Positions 7,440 to 15,019 of a stretch of 38,835 bases of DNA are shown here, piece after piece (positions within the stretch are counted from its first letter, which is position 1; every line of letters begins with the position of its first letter). The stretch comes from Erythrobacteraceae bacterium (lineage in GTDB: Bacteria; Pseudomonadota; Alphaproteobacteria; Sphingomonadales; Sphingomonadaceae). The notes beneath the pieces were generated by a model. It worked only from the letters and a program-made list of their open reading frames with translations. It was not told the origin of the DNA and made no database searches. The DNA is taken from assembly GCA_027486035.1 (NCBI GenBank), contig JAIXPX010000031.1:1-38835 (forward strand), read 5' to 3'. A program made the position numbers and the translations under genes.

Positions 7440-7892
7440 TTATCTCTTCGACAGCCGCCGGATGATGCCGGTGAAACTGAGCGCGGGCTGCCCATCGCCG
7501 GTCACGAGGCCGCGCACGAAGATCGTCTTGCCCCCGCCCCGCGTGACCTCGCCGCGCGCCTCGACCAGCGCGCCCGGCTGCACCGCGCCGAGGAAATCGC
7601 CCGACAGGTTCAGCGTCACCGCGTGATCGCCGTTCAGCGCGTCGGTGGCGATCGCAAAGAGCGCGAAATCGGCAAAGGTCATCAGGCAGCCGCCATGCAG
7701 GGTGCCGCCCCCGTTCATGTGGCGCGCCTCGGCGCGGAAGGCGCTGACATAGGTGCCGTCCTCCTCCCGGCGGTAGAAGAAGGGGCCCGAGCGCGTCTCG
7801 AAGGGATCGCCTTCCCAGAAGCGCCACCCGGCGAATTCGCCGCTCTCCATAACCTTGAGCGCGCCGTAGCTGGTTTCGACTGCTTCGCTCAT
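7440..7892 (-). CDS. PaaI/hotdog-fold thioesterase, 150 aa
   Basis: A single hotdog domain of the PaaI/YbgC-like acyl-CoA thioesterase group. The core motif HMNGGGTLHGGCLMTFADFA (residues about 59-78) contains the HGG-x-x-x-x-x-D pattern of PaaI-type enzymes, with the Asp as likely catalytic base. ATG at 7892 has GGAAG eight bases upstream. The gene starts four bases after the stop of the NTF2-like gene and so is probably translated from the same mRNA as pgk. The acyl-CoA substrate is unknown. Confidence 0.85.
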   Translation of the reverse strand: MSEAVETSYGALKVMESGEFAGWRFWEGDPFETRSGPFFYRREEDGTYVSAFRAEARHMNGGGTLHGGCLMTFADFALFAIATDALNGDHAVTLNLSGDFLGAVQPGALVEARGEVTRGGGKTIFVRGLVTGDGQPALSFTGIIRRLSKR

Positions 7893-7896
7893 CTTG

Positions 7897-8322
7897 TCAC
7901 TTCCACAATTGCAGCTTGGCGACCGAGGCTGCGAGCGTCTCGGTGGGATCGAGCCGGGCAAGGCTGCGCTCGGCCAGCTTCCACCCGCCGATCGTGCCCT
8001 TGCGCCACAGCGCGGTGACGAGGAAGGGGCCGCTCCAGCCTTTCAGCCCAAGCCCGAGTTCCAGCTCCGCCCCGCCGACGAACCACGCGGTCTTGCCGTG
8101 GCGGCGCACGAAGACCTCGCGGTAGTTGAACTTCGTGCAGGAAAAGCCGCGTTCGGCCCCCGCAAGGAAGCTCGGCCGGTCGAGCAGCTGCGGCGGCATC
8201 GTGCCGACCATCGCCATGAAATCGCGCGCGAGGAGCTTCTTCAGTTCCTTCGCATCGCCCGCGACCCAGGCGCGCATGAAGCGCAACTCCAGCGCTTCGA
8301 TCTCGGCTTCGGTCGCGGCCAT
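7897..8322 (-). CDS. NTF2-like / DUF4440 family protein, 141 aa
   Basis: A small cone-fold protein of the SnoaL/NTF2-like superfamily: an N-terminal helix (MAATEAEIEALELRFMRAW), a typical AWVAGDAKELKKLLARDF stretch, and a beta sheet ending in WRKGTIGGWKLAERSL. No signal peptide. ATG at 8322 begins one base after the pgk stop, so it is almost certainly in the pgk operon and translationally coupled to it. The superfamily includes enzymes, binding proteins and toxin-immunity proteins, so no function can be assigned. Confidence 0.82.
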   Translation of the reverse strand: MAATEAEIEALELRFMRAWVAGDAKELKKLLARDFMAMVGTMPPQLLDRPSFLAGAERGFSCTKFNYREVFVRRHGKTAWFVGGAELELGLGLKGWSGPFLVTALWRKGTIGGWKLAERSLARLDPTETLAASVAKLQLWK

Positions 8323-8323
8323 C

Positions 8324-9526
8324 TCAGCCCTCGAGCGCAGCGACGCCCGGCAGCACGCGGCCTTCCATCCATTCAAGGAAGGCCCCGCCAGCGGACGAGA
8401 TATAGGTGAAATCCTGCTCGACACCCGCCGCCGCGAGCGCGGCGACCGTGTCCCCGCCGCCCGCCACGCTGACGAGCGAGCCTTCGAGCGTCAGCGCCGC
8501 CGCGGTGCGCGCGAGGGCGACGGTGGCGGCATCGAAAGGCTCGGTCTCGAAGGCACCCAGCGGCCCGTTCCACACCAGCGTGCGGCAGGTCTTGAGCACG
8601 TCGGCAAGCGCTTCCACCGCCTGCGGGCCGAGATCGAGGATCATCTCGTCGGCGGCGACCTCGTGGACGTTGCAGACCCGCAAGGAGGCCGGGTTGGCGG
8701 CGAATTCCTTGGCCACGACAACGTCATAGGGCAGGTGCACGGTGCAGCCTGCGCGCTCGGCCTCGTCCATGATCGCGGTGACCGTGGGGGCAAGGTCGTG
8801 CTCGCACAGGCTCTTGCCCACGGCGACACCGCGTGCGGCGAGGAAGGTGTTGGCCATGCCCCCACCGATGATGAGGTGCTGGACCTTGCCCACGAGGTTT
8901 TCCAGCACGGCGAGCTTGGTCGAGACCTTGGCCCCGCCCACCACGGCCGCGACGGGCGTCTCGGGCGAGCCGAGGGCCGCGTCCAGCGCCTTCAGCTCGG
9001 CTTCCATCGAGCGACCCGCGTAGGAAGGGAGCAGGTGCGCGAGGCCCTCGGTCGTCGCGTGCGCGCGATGCGCGGCGCTGAAGGCGTCGTTGACATAAAG
9101 CATGCCGACTGCTGCGATCGCCTTGGCGAGTTCGGGATCGTTCGCCTCCTCGCCCGGCCAGAAGCGGGTGTTGTCGAGCAGGCCGATGTCACCGGCGCGC
9201 AGGATGCCGACAGCCTGTTGGACGACCGGCCCCGCGATCTCGGGTATGAACATCACTTCCATGCCGAGCACGCGCTCGACATCGCCCACCACCATGCTGG
9301 TCGACAGCTGGGAGGAGCGCTGCCCGCCGGGCCGTCCGAAATGGGCGAGCAGCAGCACCTTTGCGCCGCGGCCCGCGAGCTCAAGGATCGTGGGCTTCAC
9401 CGCCTCGACCCGGGTCACGTCGGTGGCCGAGCCGTCCTTCATGGGCAGGTTGAGATCGACGCGCACCAGCGCGACCTCGCCGGTGAGGTCGGCGGGGAGA
9501 TCATCGAGGGTCTTGAACTTGGGCAT
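8324..9526 (-). CDS. pgk: Phosphoglycerate kinase, 400 aa
   Basis: Transfers phosphate between 1,3-bisphosphoglycerate and ADP in glycolysis and gluconeogenesis; cytosolic. Full length (family about 390-420). Seen: the N-terminal [12 protein letters not shown] signature, AHFGRPGG for substrate binding, GGAKVSTKL with the nucleotide-site lysine, WNGPLGAFE, and GGGDTVAAL near the C-terminus. GGAG lies upstream of ATG 9526. A 147-bp gap with REP-like palindromes separates it from gap, so it may have lower or separate expression, while two small genes follow with almost no spacing. Confidence 0.97.
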   Translation of the reverse strand: MPKFKTLDDLPADLTGEVALVRVDLNLPMKDGSATDVTRVEAVKPTILELAGRGAKVLLLAHFGRPGGQRSSQLSTSMVVGDVERVLGMEVMFIPEIAGPVVQQAVGILRAGDIGLLDNTRFWPGEEANDPELAKAIAAVGMLYVNDAFSAAHRAHATTEGLAHLLPSYAGRSMEAELKALDAALGSPETPVAAVVGGAKVSTKLAVLENLVGKVQHLIIGGGMANTFLAARGVAVGKSLCEHDLAPTVTAIMDEAERAGCTVHLPYDVVVAKEFAANPASLRVCNVHEVAADEMILDLGPQAVEALADVLKTCRTLVWNGPLGAFETEPFDAATVALARTAAALTLEGSLVSVAGGGDTVAALAAAGVEQDFTYISSAGGAFLEWMEGRVLPGVAALEG

Positions 9527-9550
9527 TGCTCACTCCGTTCCTCCCCCACC

Positions 9551-9656
9551 GGGGGAGGGGGACCGCGCGCGGCATGCGCGGGGTGGAGGGGCACCCTAGA
9601 ATGATCCGAACAGTGGCGGGCGCCCCTCCACCATCCTGCGGATGGTCCCCCTCCCC
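9551..9656. repeat. Pair of inverted REP-like palindromic units between gap and pgk
   Basis: Two related units face each other: 9551-9591 (starting GGGGGAGGGGGACC and ending GGTGGAGGGGC) and its inverted partner 9622-9656, whose complement starts GGGGAGGGGGACCA and ends TGGAGGGGC. Each unit is itself able to form a hairpin. A third related unit lies at 13863-13912. The layout resembles paired REP/BIME elements, which can stabilise upstream mRNA ends or attenuate transcription. Confidence 0.7.
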
Positions 9657-9673
9657 TGAAGAGGAGGATTACC

Positions 9674-10681
9674 TTACAGGAACTTCGCCACCACCCCGGC
9701 GGTGTCGATCATGCGGTTCGAGAAGCCCCATTCGTTGTCGTACCAGCTGACCACGCGGGCGAGCTTGCCTTCCATGACGCTCGTCTCGAGGCTGTCGACC
9801 GTCGAGGACGCAGGGTAGTGGTTGAAGTCCGAGCTGACGAGCGGCTGGTCGGTGTAGTCGAGCACGCCCTTCATCGCCCCTTCCGCCGCCGCCTTGAGCG
9901 CCGCGTTGATCTCCTCGGCGGTGGTGTCGCGGCTCGGCACGAAGACGAGATCGACCATCGACACGTTGGGGGTCGGCACGCGCACGCTGGATCCGTCGAG
10001 CTTGCCCTTCAGCTCGGGCAACACCAGGCCGACTGCGCGGGCCGCGCCGGTTGTGGTCGGGATCATGTTCTGCGCGCCAGCACGGGCGCGGCGCAGGTCC
10101 GGATGGATCTGGTCGAGCATCCGCTGGTCATTGGTGTAGGAGTGGATCGTGGTCATGAAGCCGCGCTCGATCCCGATTGCGTCGTTCAGCACCTTGGCAA
10201 CCGGTGCGAGGCAGTTGGTGGTGCAGCTCGCGTTGGAGATGATCACGTCCTCGGCCGTGAGCGTTGCGTGGTTCACGCCGAAGACGATGGTCTTGGAAAC
10301 CCCGGTCGCGGGCGCGGAAATGATCACGCGCTTGGCCCCGGCGGCAAGGTGCGGACGCGAGGCTTCGTCCGACTGGAAAAATCCGGTGCATTCGAGGACA
10401 ATGTCGACGCCCATCGCCGCGTGGGGCAGCTTGCCCGGATCGCGTTCCTTGGTCACCGCGATGCGCTTGCCGTTGACGATGATCGCATCGCCATCGGCAG
10501 TCACCTCGCCGTTGAAGCGGCCATGAACCGAATCATGCGCGAACAGCAGGGCGTTGGCCTTGGCATCGGCAAGGTCGTTGATCGCGACCAGATCGAGATC
10601 ATGGTCGGTGCGCTCGAGGATAGCACGGGCAACGAGACGGCCGATGCGACCGAAGCCGTTGATGGCAACTTTGGTGGCCAT
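9674..10681 (-). CDS. gap: Glyceraldehyde-3-phosphate dehydrogenase, type I, 335 aa
   Basis: NAD(P)-dependent oxidative phosphorylation of glyceraldehyde-3-phosphate. The Rossmann start is [16 protein letters not shown], and the active-site SNASCTTNC places the catalytic Cys at residue 153; the histidine partner lies further on in [10 protein letters not shown]. Length is canonical. AGGAGA precedes ATG 10681. It follows tkt after only 15 bp, so tkt and gap form one transcription unit. The enzyme could serve glycolysis and, through the shared tkt, the non-oxidative pentose-phosphate pathway. Confidence 0.98.
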   Translation of the reverse strand: MATKVAINGFGRIGRLVARAILERTDHDLDLVAINDLADAKANALLFAHDSVHGRFNGEVTADGDAIIVNGKRIAVTKERDPGKLPHAAMGVDIVLECTGFFQSDEASRPHLAAGAKRVIISAPATGVSKTIVFGVNHATLTAEDVIISNASCTTNCLAPVAKVLNDAIGIERGFMTTIHSYTNDQRMLDQIHPDLRRARAGAQNMIPTTTGAARAVGLVLPELKGKLDGSSVRVPTPNVSMVDLVFVPSRDTTAEEINAALKAAAEGAMKGVLDYTDQPLVSSDFNHYPASSTVDSLETSVMEGKLARVVSWYDNEWGFSNRMIDTAGVVAKFL

Positions 10682-10696
10682 GAGAGGTTCTCCTGC

Positions 10697-12673
10697 TTAG
10701 TTCTTCAGTTTGTTCAGGATCTGCGGAACGATTTTTTCCGCAGTGAAGCCGAAATGGGCAAACAGATCGCTCGCCGGCGCGGAGGCGCCGAAGCTGTCGA
10801 TACCGATATTGAGCCCGGATGTTCCGGTGTAGCGCTGCCACCCGAAGGTGCTCGCCGCCTCGACCGAGACGATCAGCGCATCGGCAGGCAGGATATCGGC
10901 GCGGTACGCGGGGCTCTGCTCGTCGAAGAGCTCGGTCGAGACCATGGAAACGACATCCGCGCCTACGCCCTGCCCTTCGAGCTGCGCGGCACAGGCCATC
11001 GCCAGCTCGACTTCCGAACCGGTGGCGAGGATCACGACCTTGCGCGCCGCCTCGGCGGCCTTGAGGCGATAGCCGCCCCTCGCCGAAAGGTTCTCGCCCG
11101 CATCGTGACGCAGCTGTGGCAGGTTCTGGCGGGTCAGCGCGAGGACCGTCGGACGCTCTTTCTGCGCCAGCGCGATGGCCCAGCACTCGGCGGTCTCGAC
11201 CGCATCGGCAGGGCGCATCACGAGGAGGTTGGGCATGGCCCTGAGCGAGGCGAGGTGTTCGACCGGCTGGTGCGTCGGCCCGTCTTCGCCCAGCCCGATG
11301 CTGTCATGCGTCATCACGTAGATCACGCGGCAGTGCTGGAGCGCGGAGAGACGGATCGCACCGCGCGCATAATCGGTGAAGACGAGGAAGGTGCCGCCAT
11401 AGGGGATCACGCCGCCGTGCAGCGCCATGCCGTTCATGGCGGCGGCCATGCCGAACTCACGGATGCCCCAATAGACGTAGCGGCCCGCGTAATTCTCGCG
11501 GTTGAAGGTGCCGATGCCGCCCGCCAGCGTGTTGTTCGAACCCGTCAGGTCGGCGCTGCCGCCTATCGTTTCGGGAAGCATCGGATTGATCGCCGCAAGC
11601 GCGATTTCCGAGGCCTTGCGGGTGGCGATCTTCTGGGGCGCGGCGATCAGCGCGGCGATGTGCGCATCGAGGCTGAAGCCTTCCGGCAGATCGCCCGCCA
11701 TGCGCCGTTCGAACTCGGCCTTGCGCGGGCTCGCTTCGAGCCGGCCCGCCCATGCGCCATGCGCGGCACGGCCGGCCTCGGCAGCGCTGTGCCAGTCGGC
11801 GAGAATATCGCTCGGGACGACGAAGGGTTCACAGGTCCAGCCCAGCGTCTCGCGCGCGGCGGCGACTTCGGCCTGCCCAAGCGGCGAGCCGTGGGTGGCG
11901 CTGGTGCCCTGCTTGTTGGGCGCACCCTTGCCGATCAACGTGCGGCAGGCGACGAGTGACGGGCGCGGATCGGCCTTGGCCTCGGCCAGCGCGCGCTCGA
12001 TATCGGCAAAGTCGTGGCCGTCGCACGAGGTCACGTGCCAGCCCGTCGCGGCATAGCGCGCAAGGATGTCCTCGGAGGTCGAAAGGTCGGTCGCCCCGTC
12101 AATGGTGATGCGGTTGTCGTCCCACAGAACGTTGAGCCGCCCGAGCCCGAGGTGCCCAGCAAGTCCGATCGCCTCGTGGTTCACGCCCTCCATCAGGCAG
12201 CCGTCACCCGCAATCACCCAGGTGCGGTGATCGACCAGCGCGTCGCCATAGACGGCATTGAGGTGCCGTTCGGCCATCGCCATGCCCACCGCCATCGCGA
12301 GGCCCTGGCCCAGCGGGCCGGTGGTGCACTCGACGCCGTCGAGCATAAAGTTTTCGGGGTGACCGGCGCAGGGGCTGCCGAGCTGGCGGAAGTTCCTGAT
12401 GTCCTCGATCGTCGGCCGCGCATAGCCGGTGAGGTGCAGCAGGCTGTAGATCAGCATCGAGCCGTGTCCGGCGCTCAGGACGAAGCGGTCGCGGTCGGCC
12501 CAACCGGGGGCGGCGGGATCGAATTTGAGGTGGCCGGTGAAGAGCATGGTCGCCACATCGGCCATGCCCATCGGCATCCCGGGGTGGCCCGAATTGGCGG
12601 CCTCGACCGCGTCCATCGAGAGCGCGCGGATGGCGTCGGCCATCGGCTGGAGGCGGGCGGCGTCGATGCTCAT
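10697..12673 (-). CDS. tkt: Transketolase, 658 aa
   Basis: A thiamine-diphosphate enzyme that moves two-carbon ketol units between sugar phosphates. Seen: ANSGHPGMPMG near the N-terminus, the TPP motif starting GDGCLMEGVNHEA and closing with WDDNRITIDG, and the pyrimidine domain with HDSIGLGEDGPTHQPVEHL. Full length. Family comparison favours MSIDAARL at 12673, but its AGGAG is 12 bases away; an in-frame GTG two codons earlier (12679) has the AGGAG at an ideal six bases, so the true product may start VPMSID. It heads the central-carbon gene block on this strand. Confidence 0.97.
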   Translation of the reverse strand: MSIDAARLQPMADAIRALSMDAVEAANSGHPGMPMGMADVATMLFTGHLKFDPAAPGWADRDRFVLSAGHGSMLIYSLLHLTGYARPTIEDIRNFRQLGSPCAGHPENFMLDGVECTTGPLGQGLAMAVGMAMAERHLNAVYGDALVDHRTWVIAGDGCLMEGVNHEAIGLAGHLGLGRLNVLWDDNRITIDGATDLSTSEDILARYAATGWHVTSCDGHDFADIERALAEAKADPRPSLVACRTLIGKGAPNKQGTSATHGSPLGQAEVAAARETLGWTCEPFVVPSDILADWHSAAEAGRAAHGAWAGRLEASPRKAEFERRMAGDLPEGFSLDAHIAALIAAPQKIATRKASEIALAAINPMLPETIGGSADLTGSNNTLAGGIGTFNRENYAGRYVYWGIREFGMAAAMNGMALHGGVIPYGGTFLVFTDYARGAIRLSALQHCRVIYVMTHDSIGLGEDGPTHQPVEHLASLRAMPNLLVMRPADAVETAECWAIALAQKERPTVLALTRQNLPQLRHDAGENLSARGGYRLKAAEAARKVVILATGSEVELAMACAAQLEGQGVGADVVSMVSTELFDEQSPAYRADILPADALIVSVEAASTFGWQRYTGTSGLNIGIDSFGASAPASDLFAHFGFTAEKIVPQILNKLKN

Positions 12674-12884
12674 CGGCACGATATTCTCCTGATGCGGCGA
12701 CAGCGATTCGAGCCCTGCCGCGCTGGCCCTCGCCATTGCCGAGGCGACGGGGGAGGTCAACCTCGCGCGCGGGATATCCCCCCTGTGGCGGCCTTGCGGC
12801 GGTGCATGGCTTGCGAGCGACACTTATCAACAGCCCCGCCCAAACCTTTGCGCGCCATGCGTTCTCTTGATATCCTCCCGGCCC

Positions 12885-13094
12885 ATGACTGCCGAACGCA
12901 TCGCCGCCGCGCTGGCCCGGATCGAACAGGCCATGACGCGCATCGACGCGGCCGCCGGCCGTGCTGCCGGAGGCGGCGCCGGGACAGGCGGCGGCGCGGT
13001 CTCCGAGGCTCACGAGAAGCTGCGCGCCCGGGTCAGCGAGAGCCTGCGCGAACTTGACGATCTGCTCGCCCAGCTCGAGGGGCAGGACGCTTGA
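12885..13094 (+). CDS. Small coiled-coil protein upstream of zapA, 69 aa
   Basis: A short cytosolic protein with two helical, heptad-like halves (residues 4-23 and 42-66) joined by a Gly/Ala-rich linker (24-40). I do not recognise a named family. Its TGA overlaps the TTG start of zapA (TTGA at 13091-13094), so the two are translationally coupled, which suggests a role connected with ZapA and cell division, for example as a small partner. ATG 12885 is preferred; CCTCCC lies before it but no purine-rich site is clear. Confidence 0.75.
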   Translation: MTAERIAAALARIEQAMTRIDAAAGRAAGGGAGTGGGAVSEAHEKLRARVSESLRELDDLLAQLEGQDA

Positions 13095-13567
13095 GCACGG
13101 TCACGCTCGGCATCGGCCCCAAGAGCTACACCATCGCCTGTGCCGACGGGCAGGAAGCGCATATCCGCGCGCTCGGCGCGATGATCGCGGAGAAATATGC
13201 CCAGCTCGGGCAGACGCGCGCGCCGCTGGAGGCGCAGAACCTGCTGTTTGCCGCGCTGTTCCTCGCCGACGAACTCGATCAGGCGAAAAAGCAGGGTGCC
13301 GGCGGCCCTGCCCCCGATACCGCCGAACTCGACAGGCTGCGCCAGCACGCCGCTGCGCTCGAGGCCGAACTTGCCGAGGCCCGCAAGGCGGCGGCCCGGC
13401 CTGCTCCGGCTCCGGCTCCCGCGACGGCCGCGCCCCAGCCCGACCTGTTCGGGGGCGCGCCGCGCCCCGATCCGCTCGCCATGGCGCTTGCCGAAAGGCT
13501 CGAAGCCCTCGCCGAGCGCGCCGAGGCAAGCGCGGCGGCGCTTGAAGCCATGGCCCCGAGCGCCTAG
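13091..13567 (+). CDS. zapA: Cell division protein ZapA, 158 aa
   Basis: ZapA binds FtsZ and bundles protofilaments at the Z-ring. The N-terminal ZapA domain (about 1-70) is clear: VTLGIGPKSYTIACADGQE, then helices with AEKYAQLGQ and NLLFAALFLADEL. A coiled coil (about 78-105) follows, then an Ala/Pro-rich linker of repeated PAPAPA and a final helix. The tail is longer than in E. coli (109 residues), as in many alphaproteobacteria. The start is an unusual TTG at 13091 overlapping the preceding stop; GAGGGGCAGGA lies just upstream. It is followed by the probable 6S RNA and formyl-THF cyclo-ligase gene, the classical zapA-ssrS-ygfA order. Confidence 0.92.
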   Translation: MSTVTLGIGPKSYTIACADGQEAHIRALGAMIAEKYAQLGQTRAPLEAQNLLFAALFLADELDQAKKQGAGGPAPDTAELDRLRQHAAALEAELAEARKAAARPAPAPAPATAAPQPDLFGGAPRPDPLAMALAERLEALAERAEASAAALEAMAPSA

Positions 13568-13607
13568 ATTGACCTGCGGCGGGACTGCCCGGCACGAGCC
13601 GATTGAA

Positions 13608-13760
13608 TATCCCTGAGGCTATAAGCAATCCATGGGAGTTGTTCCTGCCCTTGTCTGCTGGTTCGTCCGGGAGGCTAGGGTACACGGCGCCCACCTGACG
13701 TCAGGCGTCAGAGGATTTCGAGTGCAAACGACCCATGGTGGTTCCGCCACGTTCTTGTTT
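13608..13760 (+). ncRNA. ssrS: Probable 6S RNA (approximate ends)
   Basis: A 389-bp gap between zapA and the formyl-THF cyclo-ligase gene is exactly where 6S RNA lies in most proteobacteria. The region can fold as a long broken rod: CCATGGG (13630-13636) pairs with CCCATGG (13732-13738), and the interior includes CTGGTTCGTCCGGGAGGC, resembling the conserved GGTCCGTCCGAG part of E. coli 6S. An alternative stem joins TCCCTGAGGC (13610-13619) with GCGTCAGAGGA (13705-13715). 6S RNA mimics an open promoter and sequesters sigma70-holoenzyme in stationary phase. Ends are estimates; identity rests on synteny, fold and this local similarity. Confidence 0.65.
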
Positions 13761-13761
13761 C

Positions 13762-13783
13762 CCGCCTGCCCTTCGGCGGGCGG
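13762..13783 (+). terminator. GC-rich stem-loop after the 6S region
   Basis: CCGCCTGCC (13762-13770) pairs with GGCGGGCGG (13775-13783) with one G-T pair and a CTTC loop. It probably marks the 3' boundary of the 6S precursor. No U-run follows, so it may be a processing or Rho-linked end rather than a standard terminator. Confidence 0.5.
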
Positions 13784-13862
13784 TCCTCGCTAGACGCGCA
13801 GCCTAACTGCGCCCGCTGCGGGCGGCCGTTGGTCCTTGCGGGCCTGCGGCCCGCCCAATCCT

Positions 13863-13912
13863 CCCCTTCAAGGGAGGGGGACCACCGCCCCTAGTCGAGG
13901 GGCGAGGTGCCC
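13863..13912. repeat. Third REP-like unit, plus nearby small palindromes
   Basis: The stretch CCCCTTCAAGGGAGGGGGAC followed by inverted CCGCCCCTA / TCGAGGGGCG arms matches the inverted unit near 9650, whose complement reads TTCAGGGGAGGGGGACCA. The preceding 13807-13856 holds two more GC palindromes (GCCCGCTGCGGGC and GCGGGCCTGCGGCCCGC). Nothing coding is seen in 13784-13956. Confidence 0.65.
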
Positions 13913-13956
13913 CATCGGCCTTGCCGCCCCAGGCCCCGAGGTCTACCCCTGAGACG

Positions 13957-14535
13957 ATGACCGAAACCACCAAAAGCGAACTCCGCCAGGAACTGCGGGC
14001 GCGGCGCAAGGCACATGTCGATGCGCTGCCCGACAATATGCGCGCGTTGATGTTCCACCGCCCGCCCGCCCCGCTGCTCGCACGCATCCCCCAGGAAGCC
14101 ACCATCGGCCTCTATCACGCAGCCCCTTTCGAGGCACCGGCGGCTGCCTACGCCCGCTTCTTCCGTGATGCCGGACACGTCATCGCCCTGCCCCATTTCG
14201 CGCACCGCACCGCCCCCATGACCTTCCGTCACCACACCGATCCCTACGCCCAGGAGGATCTGGAAGTCGGCCCCTTCGGCATCCTCCAGCCCGAGGCCGA
14301 CGCCGAGCCGCTGATGCCCGAGGTGCTGTTCGTGCCCCTGCTCGGCTTTACCGCAGACGGGGCGCGGCTCGGGCAAGGCGGCGGGCATTATGACCGCTGG
14401 CTTGCGGAACATCGCCCCGCCCTCGCCGTTGGGCTCGCATGGGACGCGCAAGCCTGCGAGGCGCTGCCTATCGAGCCCCATGACATCCCCCTCGACGCGG
14501 TCGTCACCCCGACCCGGATCTACGGAAAGCTGTAA
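13957..14535 (+). CDS. fthC: 5-formyltetrahydrofolate cyclo-ligase, 192 aa
   Basis: ATP-dependent conversion of 5-formyl-THF to 5,10-methenyl-THF (ygfA/MTHFS family). It starts with the family's basic helix KSELRQELRARRKAH and has the C-terminal ATP/substrate signature LGQGGGHYDRWL. Length is usual. ATG 13957 gives the normal N-terminus; upstream in-frame residues are Pro/Ser-rich and unlikely. It stands behind zapA and the 6S RNA, matching the conserved synteny in which 6S and this gene are often co-transcribed. Its stop TAA directly abuts the next start codon. Confidence 0.95.
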   Translation: MTETTKSELRQELRARRKAHVDALPDNMRALMFHRPPAPLLARIPQEATIGLYHAAPFEAPAAAYARFFRDAGHVIALPHFAHRTAPMTFRHHTDPYAQEDLEVGPFGILQPEADAEPLMPEVLFVPLLGFTADGARLGQGGGHYDRWLAEHRPALAVGLAWDAQACEALPIEPHDIPLDAVVTPTRIYGKL

Positions 14536-14781
14536 ATGCGCGAGACCCCGACCTGGCGAATCCCCTTCGGCATCGTCAGCCTGTTTGTCCTGCTGATGCT
14601 CTACGGCGTCACCATCGCCCGCTATGCGCCCGACATCATCGGGCAGTGGTCCGGCGGCGCGCAGACCGTGGTCTATGTGGTGCTCGGGCTGATCTGGCTG
14701 CTGCCCCTGAAGCGCTTCCTGATCTGGATGGAAACGGGTCGCTGGAGCGCGCCCGAAGCGCAAAAGGAAAAGGCGGACTGA
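14536..14781 (+). CDS. DUF2842-type small membrane protein, 81 aa
   Basis: Two predicted membrane helices (about residues 10-28 and 42-61) with a short loop, and a charged C-terminal tail. The opening MRETPTWRIPFGIV and the closing helix LIWLLPLKRFLIWMETGRW match the alphaproteobacterial DUF2842 family, whose function is unknown. ATG 14536 begins directly after the TAA of the cyclo-ligase gene, so the two are co-translated. Confidence 0.85.
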   Translation: MRETPTWRIPFGIVSLFVLLMLYGVTIARYAPDIIGQWSGGAQTVVYVVLGLIWLLPLKRFLIWMETGRWSAPEAQKEKAD

Positions 14782-14825
14782 CGCCCGCCTTTGTATCGCC
14801 CTGAAGGCCGCTTTCCGGGAACAAG

Positions 14826-14902
14826 TGGCGCGAGTGACGGGGCTCGAACCCGCGACCTCCGGCGTGACAGGCCGGCGCTCTAACCGACTGAGCTACACCC
14901 GC
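14826..14902 (-). tRNA. tRNA-Asp (anticodon GTC)
   Basis: A 77-nt cloverleaf on the minus strand. The acceptor GCGGGTG pairs with CACTCGC, the discriminator is G (as usual for aspartate), and CCA is encoded at 14828-14826. The anticodon loop CTGTCAC gives GTC at 14868-14866. D and T arms are standard (TAGCTCAGTCGGTTAGAGC, GGGTTCGAGCCCC). Confidence 0.97.
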
Positions 14903-14955
14903 GCATCTTGTCCTCTCGAGCGTTCTGGCAGTGCCGCCCCGCTCGTGGAGCAGCG

Positions 14956-14984
14956 CCATTAGGACCGGCTTGGCGGGCTGTCAA
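14956..14984 (-). promoter_or_regulatory. Promoter of tRNA-Asp
   Basis: On the minus strand a consensus TTGACA (-35, 14984-14979), a 17-bp spacer and TAATGG (-10, 14961-14956) lie about 55 bp before the tRNA. Confidence 0.7.
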
Positions 14985-15019
14985 CGCCCCTGTGCCGCCC
15001 CCTGGCGCAATATTTTCGC

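Noticed and set aside
7392..8018. Plus-strand frame with a reasonable AAAGGAG before its start
   Set aside because: It runs antisense to the thioesterase and NTF2-like genes, is Arg/Pro/His-rich and matches no fold I recognise; the ribosome-binding site looks coincidental.
8126..11959. Very long open frames on the plus strand opposite pgk, gap and tkt
   Set aside because: They mirror well-identified enzymes and read as His/Arg/Gly-rich, low-complexity peptides, the usual antisense shadow in GC-rich genomes.
13568..13956. A coding gene in the zapA-fthC gap
   Set aside because: Open frames there are Arg-rich and out of register with any ribosome-binding site; the stretch is better explained as 6S RNA plus repeats.
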